The notes under the pieces are model-generated. The model was not told the origin of the DNA and made no database searches. It saw nothing but the letters and a program-made list of their open reading frames with translations. Shown here piece after piece: positions 1 through 7,005 of a stretch of 64,000 nt of DNA. Source of the stretch: Parafannyhessea umbonata (GTDB lineage Bacteria; Actinomycetota; Coriobacteriia; Coriobacteriales; Atopobiaceae); assembly GCF_900105025.1 (NCBI RefSeq), contig NZ_LT629759.1, positions 186,001-250,000 on the forward strand, written 5' to 3'. The position numbers and the translations under genes were made by a program. Each line of letters opens with the position of its first letter. The first letter of the stretch is position 1.

Positions 1-909
1 CGTCCCGATCCCAGCCAGGAGCTGGTGGACGCCGGCGTCGAGATGATCTTCGGTGTCAAGCCCGACGTGGTCATCGCGTTCGGAGGCGGCTCCTGCATCG
101 ACGCGACGAAGGCCATCCTGTACTTTGCGGGACAGAAGGGCCTCGCCCACCCGTACTTCCTGGCCATTCCGACGACGGCCGGCACCGGCTCCGAGGTCAC
201 GAACTTCGCGGTCATTACGCGCGGCGACACGAAGGTCGCCCTCATCGACGACGCGCTCGCGCCGGACGGGGCGCTCCTGGATGCCAGCTTCACGCGCTCC
301 GTCCCACCCAAGATCACGGCCGACACCGGCATGGACGTCCTGACGCACGCCCTCGAGGCCTACGTGAGCAACCAGGCGACCACCTTCACGGACGCGCTTG
401 CCGTCAAGGCGCTGCGCGTCGTGTTCGAGGACCTTCCCGTCGTCTTCCACGATGGCGACGCCATGCGCGCACGCGGCCGCATGGCCGAGGCCTCATGCGT
501 GGCGGGTATCGCGTTCACCAACGCCGGGCTCGGCATCAACCACAGCCTGGCGCACGCCCTTGGTGGTCGCTTCCACGTTGCCCATGGCAGGCTGAACGCC
601 ATTCTGCTGCCGTACGTGATGCGCTTCCACATGGCTGACTCAAAGTATCGCGAGCCGTACGAGCGCTGCGCCCGCGAGCTTGGCATGGCGGACGCGGAGG
701 ACCTGCTGCGCCACGTGATTGACCTGCGAGCCGAGCTGGGGGTCGAGGATCGTCTGGCAGACCTTGGCAGCATCGACGCCAGCGCGTTCGAGGAGCACGT
801 GGGCGACATGGCCGAGGCCGCGCTTGGCGACCGCTGCACCCCGACGAATCCCCGTCCCGTCTCGCGGCAGGACCTCGTCAACCTCTATCGCGATGCCTAC
901 AACGGCTAG
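1..909 (+). CDS. Iron-containing alcohol dehydrogenase, EutG/PduQ-like (5' end outside window)
   Basis: The reading frame is open from the first base, so the start lies upstream; 302 residues are visible. The NAD-binding GGGS loop is at visible residues 28-31, and the metal-binding region with HSLAHALGG followed by HGRLNAILLP is near residues 181-202, as in group III Fe-dependent alcohol dehydrogenases. Members of this family in microcompartment loci reduce the aldehyde intermediate to an alcohol and regenerate NAD+ in the lumen. The next genes are shell proteins and EutP/PduV, so I infer an ethanolamine- or propanediol-type compartment role. The sequence does not decide between ethanol and propanol as product. 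Confidence 0.9.
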   Translation, partial: RPDPSQELVDAGVEMIFGVKPDVVIAFGGGSCIDATKAILYFAGQKGLAHPYFLAIPTTAGTGSEVTNFAVITRGDTKVALIDDALAPDGALLDASFTRSVPPKITADTGMDVLTHALEAYVSNQATTFTDALAVKALRVVFEDLPVVFHDGDAMRARGRMAEASCVAGIAFTNAGLGINHSLAHALGGRFHVAHGRLNAILLPYVMRFHMADSKYREPYERCARELGMADAEDLLRHVIDLRAELGVEDRLADLGSIDASAFEEHVGDMAEAALGDRCTPTNPRPVSRQDLVNLYRDAYNG

Positions 910-918
910 CTAGAGATA

Positions 919-957
919 CCGCCCCTAGCCTCTCTTCCCTGGGCTCGCATGGGGCGG
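919..957 (+). terminator. Possible hairpin after the alcohol dehydrogenase gene
   Basis: A 7-bp inverted repeat, CCGCCCC (919-925) and GGGGCGG (951-957), lies just after the stop codon. No T-run follows, so this could be a weak terminator or a processing hairpin. The rest of the gap before the shell gene contains a TTGACA (1032-1037) that could be a -35 element for the shell operon, but no convincing -10 box. Confidence 0.3.
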
Positions 958-1143
958 CGGCGAGGGCGGCTGTCCTTCTCGCCTGCGGGCTTGGCCCGAT
1001 GCGAGAGGGCGGCCGCCCACCGATTCGCTGCTTGACACTCACGGTGCGTGAGCACCTACAAAGGAGTACGAAAGACATTTGCATGATGTGCGCCGGGGGC
1101 GGGGGAGAAGAGCCGCCGCCGTACGAAGGCTGTGGGAGTGGAC

Positions 1144-1500
1144 ATGGAACAGGACCAGATTCGCGTCGTTCAGGAGACCGTCTCGGGCAAGGAGATCACC
1201 CTCGCCCACGTCATAGGCGGACCCGAGCCCATCATCTATACGAAGCTTGGTCTGAACCCGTCCGTGGACTACGGTTCCAGCGCACTTGGCATCATGAACA
1301 TCACGCCGCCGGAGTCCGCGGTCATCGCGTCGGACATCGCCATCAAGAGCGCGGATGTCTACCTGGGGTTCGCGGACCGCTTCACCGGCACCATGATCAT
1401 CAGCGGGGAAATCGCGGATGTCACGACGGCCATCAAGGAGGTCGTCGAGTTCTTCCACGACACGCTGGGATACGTTACCTGCAAGGTTACGAAGCGCTAG
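1144..1500 (+). CDS. eutS: Bacterial microcompartment shell protein, EutS/PduU type
   Basis: A 118-residue single BMC-domain protein of the circularly permuted EutS/PduU class, which forms hexamers in the protein shell. Family marks are TLAHVIGG near the N-terminus, the LGIMNITP strand, ASDIAIKSADVYLGF with the conserved lumen-facing helix, and a short C-terminus ending in TCKVTKR. The ATG at 1144 is chosen because GGGAG sits six bases upstream; an in-frame GTG at 1132 has no comparable ribosome-binding site. It is followed after seven bases by a second, diverged copy and then eutP, so the three are probably one transcript. Confidence 0.88.
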   Translation: MEQDQIRVVQETVSGKEITLAHVIGGPEPIIYTKLGLNPSVDYGSSALGIMNITPPESAVIASDIAIKSADVYLGFADRFTGTMIISGEIADVTTAIKEVVEFFHDTLGYVTCKVTKR

Positions 1501-1507
1501 GCACGCC

Positions 1508-1942
1508 ATGGCAAGGCAGAGGGTCACGAGGCAGCAGTTCTTCGACGAGGTGTTCCACGGCAGTGTGCCGCGAGACGAGAACGGCGAAATCCGCATCACG
1601 CGCGTGCGCGTTCCCGGACGCGAGGTGGACCTCGCGCACGTGATGGGGACGTCCGCGCGCCGCACGTGCGAGACGCTTGGTTTGGACATCGGCACGCATG
1701 AGGGCGAAGACCACACTGGCGAGGCATTGGGCTTCATGCGCTTCACGCCGTGGGAGGCCGTCGTGGTGGCGGCGGACATCGCCGTGAAGCACGGGTCGGT
1801 CGAGCTGGGATTCATGGACCGGTTCAACGGATCGCTCATACTGTGCGGGCAGATAGCCGAGATAGAGAGCGCGGAGCAAGAGATTCTGGATTACTTCGAC
1901 CACGAGCTCGACTTTCATGTGTGCAAGATGACTCGCAGGTAG
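1508..1942 (+). CDS. Second EutS/PduU-type shell protein, longer and diverged
   Basis: A 144-residue BMC-domain protein sharing the EutS core with its upstream neighbour (DLAHVMG, LGFMRFTP, AADIAVKHGSVELGFMDRF, VCKMTRR). It is longer at the N-terminus and carries an insertion rich in acidic and His residues between the first two core strands (GTHEGEDHTGE). A tandem pair of permuted shell proteins suggests two non-identical hexamers, perhaps with different pores. It lies seven bases after eutS and six bases before eutP. The function as a shell tile is secure from the family; the separate role of the second copy is inference. Confidence 0.82.
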   Translation: MARQRVTRQQFFDEVFHGSVPRDENGEIRITRVRVPGREVDLAHVMGTSARRTCETLGLDIGTHEGEDHTGEALGFMRFTPWEAVVVAADIAVKHGSVELGFMDRFNGSLILCGQIAEIESAEQEILDYFDHELDFHVCKMTRR

Positions 1943-1948
1943 GTGGGT

Positions 1949-2473
1949 ATGAAGCGACTGTTTCTGATGGGCAGGAGCGAGGCGGGCAAGACCTCGCTCA
2001 CACAGGCCCTGCGCGGCGAGAAGCTGCACTATCACAAGACGCAGTACACCTACGCCGACGGTGACACCATCGACACGCCGGGCGAGTACTCCGAGTCGAA
2101 GCAGGTGGGCGTCGGGCTCGCGTGCTTCTCGTTCGAGTCGGACGTCGTGGCGATTCTCATCGCGGCGAATGAGCCGTTCACGGTGTTCGCGCCCAACTGC
2201 AACGCGTTTCTTAACCGACCGCTCATCGGCATCATCACCAAGATCAACGAGCCGAACGCGAACGTTCCCATGGTGCGCCAGTGGTTGGAGGAGTGCCGCT
2301 GCGAGCGCATCTTCCTGGTGGACAACGCGACGGGGGAGGGCATCCCGGAGCTGCGGGCCTACCTCGAAGAGGACATCCCCTCCATCTCGCTCGAGGAGGC
2401 GAAGGCCCGCCAGCGCCGTGGCCTTACGGACTGGGAGAGCGCCTCGCGCCCGACCTTCGCTACGGGCGCCTGA
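1949..2473 (+). CDS. eutP: EutP/PduV-family GTPase of the microcompartment locus
   Basis: A 174-residue P-loop protein. Walker A is GRSEAGKT at residues 8-15, and a DTPGEY switch-II-like motif lies near residues 36-41, as in EutP and PduV, small Ras-like NTPases of ethanolamine and propanediol loci. The ITKIN motif supplies the NKxD-like base-recognition element. The ATG at 1949 is used, with AGGTAGGTGGG upstream; the stop of the preceding shell gene is six bases away. The biochemical role in compartments is not settled for the family, with targeting or acetate-kinase activity both proposed. The 3' end overlaps the convergent methyltransferase by 14 bases. Confidence 0.85.
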   Translation: MKRLFLMGRSEAGKTSLTQALRGEKLHYHKTQYTYADGDTIDTPGEYSESKQVGVGLACFSFESDVVAILIAANEPFTVFAPNCNAFLNRPLIGIITKINEPNANVPMVRQWLEECRCERIFLVDNATGEGIPELRAYLEEDIPSISLEEAKARQRRGLTDWESASRPTFATGA

Positions 2474-3329
2474 GGACCACGTATGCGTTGAGGTCTCCGG
2501 AGCGCCCGTCCGAGGCGAACCTCGCCACGGGACGAGCGACTCCGCCCAGGTCGGAAAGCAGCTCGTCCACCTCTGCATCGTCGAAGCTGTGGCAGTAGCG
2601 CCACGCTCCGGGCGCGCCCTGCCATCCAAGCAGGTAGTCGCTCGTGCCTAGGTCCCCTTTGGACATGCCCAGCGCCGCCAGGGCCTCGTGGGTCGTCGCA
2701 TTCGCCTTCGTGGCAAACCGCTCGTCCGACATGAACCTCCAGAACGATACGCAGCACATACCGCCCGGACGCGTCGCCGCAAGCATCGCGCGAAGCAGGG
2801 CGAGACGCGCCGCGTGCGTCGGGACGTGGTGGAGAAACCCAAAGGCAACCGACAGGTCCGCCTTCGCGTGCCCCGTCGCCGCGCCGCCCCACGCCCGCGC
2901 AATGGCAGTGCCCAGCTCGTCTTGCAAGTCTCCTGCCAGAAGGGCGTCCACGATGTCCAGGCGCCGTAGGCTCACGTCCCACGTACTCGGAAGCGATGCA
3001 CCCGCGGCGAGCTCTGGGCAGTCGTCCGTTCCCAGGTAGGAGACGCCCTCGAGGCCGGCATCCGCAAGGAACCGCGCGAAGCGCAGGTTTCCGCACGCAA
3101 GGTCAAGCACGTGACACGTCGTTTCGCACGGGGCCGAATGCAAGTCCGTGGCGGCGCCCTCCCTACGCCCGAACTCTTCCAGGCAGCGCTGCCAGCCAGG
3201 CCAACCCGACCGCCTTGTCTGCGAGAACGATGTGGCGTTCTCGCGATAGAACCGCGCGTTCAGCGCGTTCATGCGTCGTGCCACGTCGATTCCCATGTCG
3301 CGGTGCGCGCCGTCCTCTTGCAGCTGCAT
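2460..3329 (-). CDS. Class I SAM-dependent methyltransferase
   Basis: A 289-residue protein. Motif I is VLDLACGNLRFARFL, a Rossmann SAM-binding loop, followed by an acidic strand end (LGTDD) and a motif IV-like stretch with GFLHHVP. The overall pattern resembles Trm9/TrmB-like or small-molecule methyltransferases, but I cannot name the substrate. The frame is open further upstream; the ATG at 3329 is preferred because GGAGAGG lies just before it. The gene converges on eutP and is transcribed away from amtB, so it is probably a single-gene unit. Confidence 0.75.
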   Translation of the reverse strand: MQLQEDGAHRDMGIDVARRMNALNARFYRENATSFSQTRRSGWPGWQRCLEEFGRREGAATDLHSAPCETTCHVLDLACGNLRFARFLADAGLEGVSYLGTDDCPELAAGASLPSTWDVSLRRLDIVDALLAGDLQDELGTAIARAWGGAATGHAKADLSVAFGFLHHVPTHAARLALLRAMLAATRPGGMCCVSFWRFMSDERFATKANATTHEALAALGMSKGDLGTSDYLLGWQGAPGAWRYCHSFDDAEVDELLSDLGGVARPVARFASDGRSGDLNAYVVLRRP

Positions 3330-3562
3330 GGAGCCTCTCCAGTCGTGCCGCCGTCCTTCTCGCCCATAGCGGCGTTTTCCTTTGCCCCCCCGCACGGACA
3401 CGTGTCGCGGGTATGCACGCTAAAGGTTACCGCAAGGCTTGTGCCTGCGTCGCCGCGCGATGGTCACAGCATGGGCGTCTCGTCGCAACGGACGCGTCAC
3501 GTCCTCGCAATGTGCGCAGGCCATCATCTGTGTGCCTTACACCATCGGCGTTAGGGGGATAC

Positions 3563-4813
3563 ATGAGTGCCGCAGACACTGGGTTCATGCTCATTTGCGC
3601 TGCTCTGGTGCTGTTTATGACACCTGGGCTCGCGTTCTTCTATGGGGGCCTTGGCAGGCGCAAGAACGTGGTCAACAACATCCTCGCGTCCGTGTGCACC
3701 ATTGGGCTTGAGACCGTGCTGTGGGTCGTCGTGGGCTTCTCGCTCGCGTTCGGGCAGGACCATGGAGGCATCATCGGCGGTCTCGAGTACGTGATGATGA
3801 ACGGCGTCGGTGCCGCGAAAGCGGGACCGTATGCACCCAGCATCCCGTTTCTTGCATATGCCCTGTTCCAGATGATGTTCGCCATCATCACCCCGGCGCT
3901 CGTCACGGGTGCCGTCGCCGGGCGCATGCGCTTCAAGTCGCTCGTACTGTTCGTGCTGTTCTGGACGTTCGTGGTGTACTATCCCGTCGCCCACATGGTA
4001 TGGGGTCAGGGCGGTGCGCTCGCGGCGATCGGCTCTGTCGACTTTGCGGGAGGCAACGTGGTCCACATTAGCTCCGGCGTATCCGGCCTGGTGCTCTGCA
4101 TTGTCCTGGGTAGGCGCATCGGGTATAAGAATGTGAACTACAGAGTCCATAACGTGCCGCTGGTGGCAATCGGAGCGACCATGCTCCTGCTTGGTTGGTT
4201 CGGCTTCAATGCCGGCAGCGCGCTCGCGGCAAACGGGCTCGCGGTGCACGCATTCGCCACGACGGCCCTCTCGTGCGCCGCCGCGGAGCTCTCGTGGATG
4301 ATGATGGATGTCATTCTCTCCAAGAAGCCCACCCTCGTGGGGGCCTGCACAGGGCTCGTAATCGGGCTCGTTGCCATCACGCCCGGCTGCGGCTTCGTCG
4401 CGCTGTGGGCGGCGATTCCCATCGGGTTCGTGGGCAGCGTCATCTGCTATCTCACATGCTCGCGCATGAAGCTGCGCTTCGGCTACGACGATGCGCTCGA
4501 CGCGTTTGGCTGTCACGGCATCGGCGGCATCTGGGGAGGCGTCGCGACCGGCCTCTTCGCGAGCAAGGCGGTCAATCCGGCGCTGCGCTGGGACGGCTTG
4601 CTGTACGGAAGCGCAAGCCTCTTCGGCGCGCAGCTGCTCTCCATCGTCGTCACCATTGCCTGGGCCATCGCCGGTACGTTCGTCTGCGTCGCCATCGTGC
4701 GCGCATGCTGCGGCGGACGCCTGCGCGTGAGCGAGCACGAGGAGCGCGTCGGCCTCGACGTGTCGGAGCACGGCGAGCGCGCCTACCCCTCGTTCGCGGG
4801 TCTTGACGACTAG
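3563..4813 (+). CDS. amtB: Ammonium transporter AmtB
   Basis: A 416-residue membrane protein with about eleven hydrophobic segments. The N-terminus (TGFMLICAALVLFMTPGLAF) matches Amt family TM1. The conduction-pore twin histidines are visible in VAHMVWGQGG and DAFGCHGIGGIWGG. It imports ammonium across the cytoplasmic membrane. The frame stays open upstream, but ATG 3563 has AGGGGGA as ribosome-binding site and gives the correct family N-terminus. glnK follows after 44 bases, the standard pairing in which the PII protein plugs the channel when nitrogen is plentiful. The hydrophilic C-terminal tail is the usual PII contact region. Confidence 0.96.
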   Translation: MSAADTGFMLICAALVLFMTPGLAFFYGGLGRRKNVVNNILASVCTIGLETVLWVVVGFSLAFGQDHGGIIGGLEYVMMNGVGAAKAGPYAPSIPFLAYALFQMMFAIITPALVTGAVAGRMRFKSLVLFVLFWTFVVYYPVAHMVWGQGGALAAIGSVDFAGGNVVHISSGVSGLVLCIVLGRRIGYKNVNYRVHNVPLVAIGATMLLLGWFGFNAGSALAANGLAVHAFATTALSCAAAELSWMMMDVILSKKPTLVGACTGLVIGLVAITPGCGFVALWAAIPIGFVGSVICYLTCSRMKLRFGYDDALDAFGCHGIGGIWGGVATGLFASKAVNPALRWDGLLYGSASLFGAQLLSIVVTIAWAIAGTFVCVAIVRACCGGRLRVSEHEERVGLDVSEHGERAYPSFAGLDD

Positions 4814-4857
4814 TGCGACCAGGTGCAGATTGGGCGTAACCCAAGGGAGGACACAAC

Positions 4858-5232
4858 ATGATCAAGGTTGAGGCGATAGTAAGGGAAGAGCGACTCGAGG
4901 ACGTGAAAGAGGCCCTGCGAGAGATCGACGTGCGCGGAATCACTGTCAGCCAGGTCATGGGCTGTGGTACGCAGCTCGGCTACACGCATGTTGTCCGTGG
5001 CAGCAAGGTCTCGATGAACATGTTGCCCAAGGTGAAGTTCGAGATAGTGGTCTCCAACGAGGACTGGGCACAGCGAGCGACGAACGCCATCGTGAAGGCG
5101 GCGCGGACGGGCGAGCCCGGAGACGGCAAGGTGTTCTGGTACCCCGTGGCCCGTGCCGTCAGGATACGCACGGGCGAGAGGGACATGGAGGCCATCACCC
5201 CCGCACCTTCGCAGGCGGAGGGGGAGCTGTAA
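4858..5232 (+). CDS. glnK: Nitrogen regulatory PII protein (GlnK type)
   Basis: A 124-residue PII protein. The core fold is clear: IKVEAIVREERLEDVKEAL at the start, LPKVKFEIVV after the T-loop, and the C-terminal VRIRTGE nucleotide-binding signature. Next to amtB it is expected to gate ammonium uptake by binding 2-oxoglutarate and ATP or ADP. The T-loop reads CGTQLGYTHVVRGSKV, so the tyrosine uridylylated in enteric PII (Tyr51 in TELYRG) is valine here; control by that modification is therefore unlikely. The start has a strong AAGGGAGG site, and a 12-residue extension follows the usual C-terminus. Confidence 0.95.
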   Translation: MIKVEAIVREERLEDVKEALREIDVRGITVSQVMGCGTQLGYTHVVRGSKVSMNMLPKVKFEIVVSNEDWAQRATNAIVKAARTGEPGDGKVFWYPVARAVRIRTGERDMEAITPAPSQAEGEL

Positions 5233-5298
5233 CCAGAGACATCAGAAAAGCCGCCGGCTTTTGCAGCGAATTTCACTCGATAGGCGTGGCGCAAAAGG

Positions 5299-5334
5299 GA
5301 AGGGGGCCGCGGCACATGTGCCGCGGCCCCCTTC
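5299..5334. terminator. 36-bp perfect palindrome, bidirectional terminator
   Basis: Two perfect 18-bp arms meet at 5316/5317 with core GGGGGCCGCGGC and outer A/T flanks. It sits between the convergent glnK and rubrerythrin genes, where a shared intrinsic terminator is expected. Confidence 0.8.
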
Positions 5335-5367
5335 GAACATCAGGCGTGCTTTGCCTCTCGGGCGATC

Positions 5368-5925
5368 CTAGCCGAAGTAGCGCTTCAGCAGACCGGCGAA
5401 GGCCTTGCCGTGGCGAGCCTCGTCACGTGCCATCTCATGGACGGTGTCGTGGATGGCATCGAGGTTTGCGGCCTTGGCGCGCTTGGCAAGGTCGAACTTG
5501 CCGGCGGTGGCGCCGTTCTCGGCCTCGACGCGCATCTCGAGGTTCTTCTTGGTGGAGTCGGTCACGACCTCGCCGAGCAGTTCGGCGAAGCGAGAGGCGT
5601 GGTCGGCCTCCTCGAAGGCTGCCTGACGGTAGTACATGCCGACCTCGGGATAACCCTCGCGCATGGCGACGCGGCTCATTGCGAGGTACATGCCGACCTC
5701 GGAGCACTCGCCGTTGAAGTTGGCGCGCAGGTCCTCGATGATGTCCTCAGAGACGCCCTCGGCCTTGCCGACGCCCACGACGTGCTCGGCGGCCCAGGTC
5801 AGCTCTCCCTCCTGCTTGGTGAAGCGGTCACCGGGGCAACCGCACTGGGGGCACTTGTAGTCGGCGGGCAGCTCGTCGCCGTCGAACTCCTCAACGTAAC
5901 CGCAAACGGGGCAAACAAACTTCAT
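5368..5925 (-). CDS. Reverse rubrerythrin (rubredoxin domain at N-terminus)
   Basis: A 185-residue non-heme iron peroxidase. A rubredoxin-like Fe(Cys)4 site comes first (CPVCGY at residues 5-10, CPQCG near 28-32), then the ferritin-like diiron domain with [18 protein letters not shown] and [11 protein letters not shown] supplying the Glu/His ligands. This order, opposite to classical rubrerythrin, is that of the reverse rubrerythrins of anaerobes, which reduce hydrogen peroxide in the cytoplasm. The ATG at 5925 gives MKFVCPVCG with GGGAGAGG upstream. The gene is divergent from a PerR/Fur regulator with a PerR-like box between them. Confidence 0.93.
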   Translation of the reverse strand: MKFVCPVCGYVEEFDGDELPADYKCPQCGCPGDRFTKQEGELTWAAEHVVGVGKAEGVSEDIIEDLRANFNGECSEVGMYLAMSRVAMREGYPEVGMYYRQAAFEEADHASRFAELLGEVVTDSTKKNLEMRVEAENGATAGKFDLAKRAKAANLDAIHDTVHEMARDEARHGKAFAGLLKRYFG

Positions 5926-5976
5926 GTTGGTTCCTCTCCCTAGGTCTGACGTTTTGTCTGTTGCGTTCTTAACAAC

Positions 5977-5991
5977 AACGATTATCATTAT
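5977..5991. promoter_or_regulatory. PerR/Fur-like box between rubrerythrin and perR
   Basis: The segment AACGATTATCATTAT resembles the 7-1-7 PerR/Fur box (ATAATGATAAT on the other strand). It lies 52 bases upstream of the rubrerythrin start and 55 bases upstream of perR, in an AT-rich patch that stands out from its surroundings. I infer peroxide- or iron-responsive control of both genes. Confidence 0.6.
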
Positions 5992-6045
5992 GGACAGACG
6001 AGGGGTCGTGTCAACGGCAAATCGAAAGTTTTTTGGGAGTCGGTG

Positions 6046-6483
6046 ATGGAAGAGAGAAGAATGCGATTGAGCGCCCCCGTGCGGCGCAACACGAGGCAGC
6101 GCCAGATGGTTCTGGAGGAGGTTCGCTCTCGTTGCGACCATCCCACCGCAGAGCAGATATACCAAAGCGTCCACGAACGTGACCCACGCGTAAGCCAGGC
6201 GACTGTCTACCGCAATCTTCATCTGCTTGCAGAGGAGGGGGAGATTCTCTCCATCAAGGCCCCGGGCGTCGAGCACTTCGACCTGCGAAGGGACGTTCAT
6301 CCCCATATGGTTTGCACCCGGTGCGGCTCGGTGGTGGACGTGCCGCTTCCGTTGGGTGACACAGGCCTCGATGGGCGAGCGGCAGATGCGACCGGCTGGA
6401 AGGTCCTAGACCATGCGGTATTATTCCGCGGTATCTGCCCCGCGTGCCTGAAGCGAGAACGTGACAACAAAATGGCCTCGTGA
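6046..6483 (+). CDS. perR: Fur-family transcriptional regulator, PerR-like
   Basis: A 145-residue Fur-superfamily protein. An N-terminal winged helix ([32 protein letters not shown]) precedes a metal-binding domain with [14 protein letters not shown]. Two CxxC pairs, C90/C93 and C131/C134, form the structural zinc site typical of PerR and Fur. Position opposite rubrerythrin argues for PerR. The start is ATG 6046 with GGGAG upstream; a second ATG at 6061 preceded by a purine run would remove five residues. No residue that distinguishes PerR from Fur is decisive here, so the PerR name rests on context. Confidence 0.85.
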   Translation: MEERRMRLSAPVRRNTRQRQMVLEEVRSRCDHPTAEQIYQSVHERDPRVSQATVYRNLHLLAEEGEILSIKAPGVEHFDLRRDVHPHMVCTRCGSVVDVPLPLGDTGLDGRAADATGWKVLDHAVLFRGICPACLKRERDNKMAS

Positions 6484-6552
6484 GCGCGCCCGCATGCGTT
6501 CGCGCTGCCATGGGTATCATGTGACGGTAAACCTCGACGGAAGGAAACCGCC

Positions 6553-6924
6553 ATGCAAGCCAGGTTCGTGCATCGCTGCACCCACGTAATCGACAAGCAG
6601 AGGACCATCGAGTTCTACGAGAAGGCGCTCGGCTTTCACGTGGTAAGGGAGAGCGGTCCGGCGGATGGCTCGTGGACGAACACGTTCATGGAAAGCGACG
6701 CGTGCCCGTTCCAGCTTGAGCTCACGTGGAACCGAGGACGAACCGAGCCGTATGACAACGGCGGCCGGGACCAGCACATCGCGTTCGTCGTGGATGATTT
6801 CGATGCCTATCACGAGCTGCACAGGCAGATGGGGTGCATCGACTACGAGAACGTGGCGATGGGACTCTACTTCATCTGCGACCCGGAGGGCCAGCGCATC
6901 GAGATTCTGCCGGAGAAGCGCTAG
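6553..6924 (+). CDS. VOC-family protein, lactoylglutathione lyase-like
   Basis: A 123-residue vicinal-oxygen-chelate protein made of two beta-alpha-beta-beta-beta units. Family marks are FVHRCTHVIDKQRTIEFYEKALGF at the start (a metal His in the first strand), LELTWN with the first Glu ligand, HIAFVVDDFDAY with the second His, and DPEGQRIEILP with the final Glu ligand. The metal-ligand set is that of glyoxalase I, so methylglyoxal detoxification is plausible, but other VOC activities are possible. GGAAGG lies upstream of the ATG. It stands alone between perR and elp3. Confidence 0.82.
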   Translation: MQARFVHRCTHVIDKQRTIEFYEKALGFHVVRESGPADGSWTNTFMESDACPFQLELTWNRGRTEPYDNGGRDQHIAFVVDDFDAYHELHRQMGCIDYENVAMGLYFICDPEGQRIEILPEKR

Positions 6925-6991
6925 CATCGCCAGCCCGCCGCCATGTCGCCACCGCGTTGTGGACGTGCGTGGTGACATGGTGCTGTGGGCA

Positions 6992-6997
6992 TATAAT
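6992..6997 (+). promoter_or_regulatory. TATAAT -10 box, probably leaderless elp3 transcript
   Basis: A perfect TATAAT ends eight bases before the elp3 ATG at 7006. Transcription would start almost at the ATG, so the mRNA is probably leaderless. No Shine-Dalgarno sequence is present before this ATG, which fits. No good -35 element is visible. Confidence 0.6.
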
Positions 6998-7005
6998 TGC
7001 GACCT

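Noticed and set aside
999-1643. Plus-strand frame overlapping eutS
   Set aside because: It is out of frame with two clear shell proteins and rich in Gly, Arg and His of the kind seen in shadow frames.
2996-3562. N-terminal extension of amtB
   Set aside because: The frame is open, but the sequence does not look like protein, and ATG 3563 has a strong ribosome-binding site and the correct family start.
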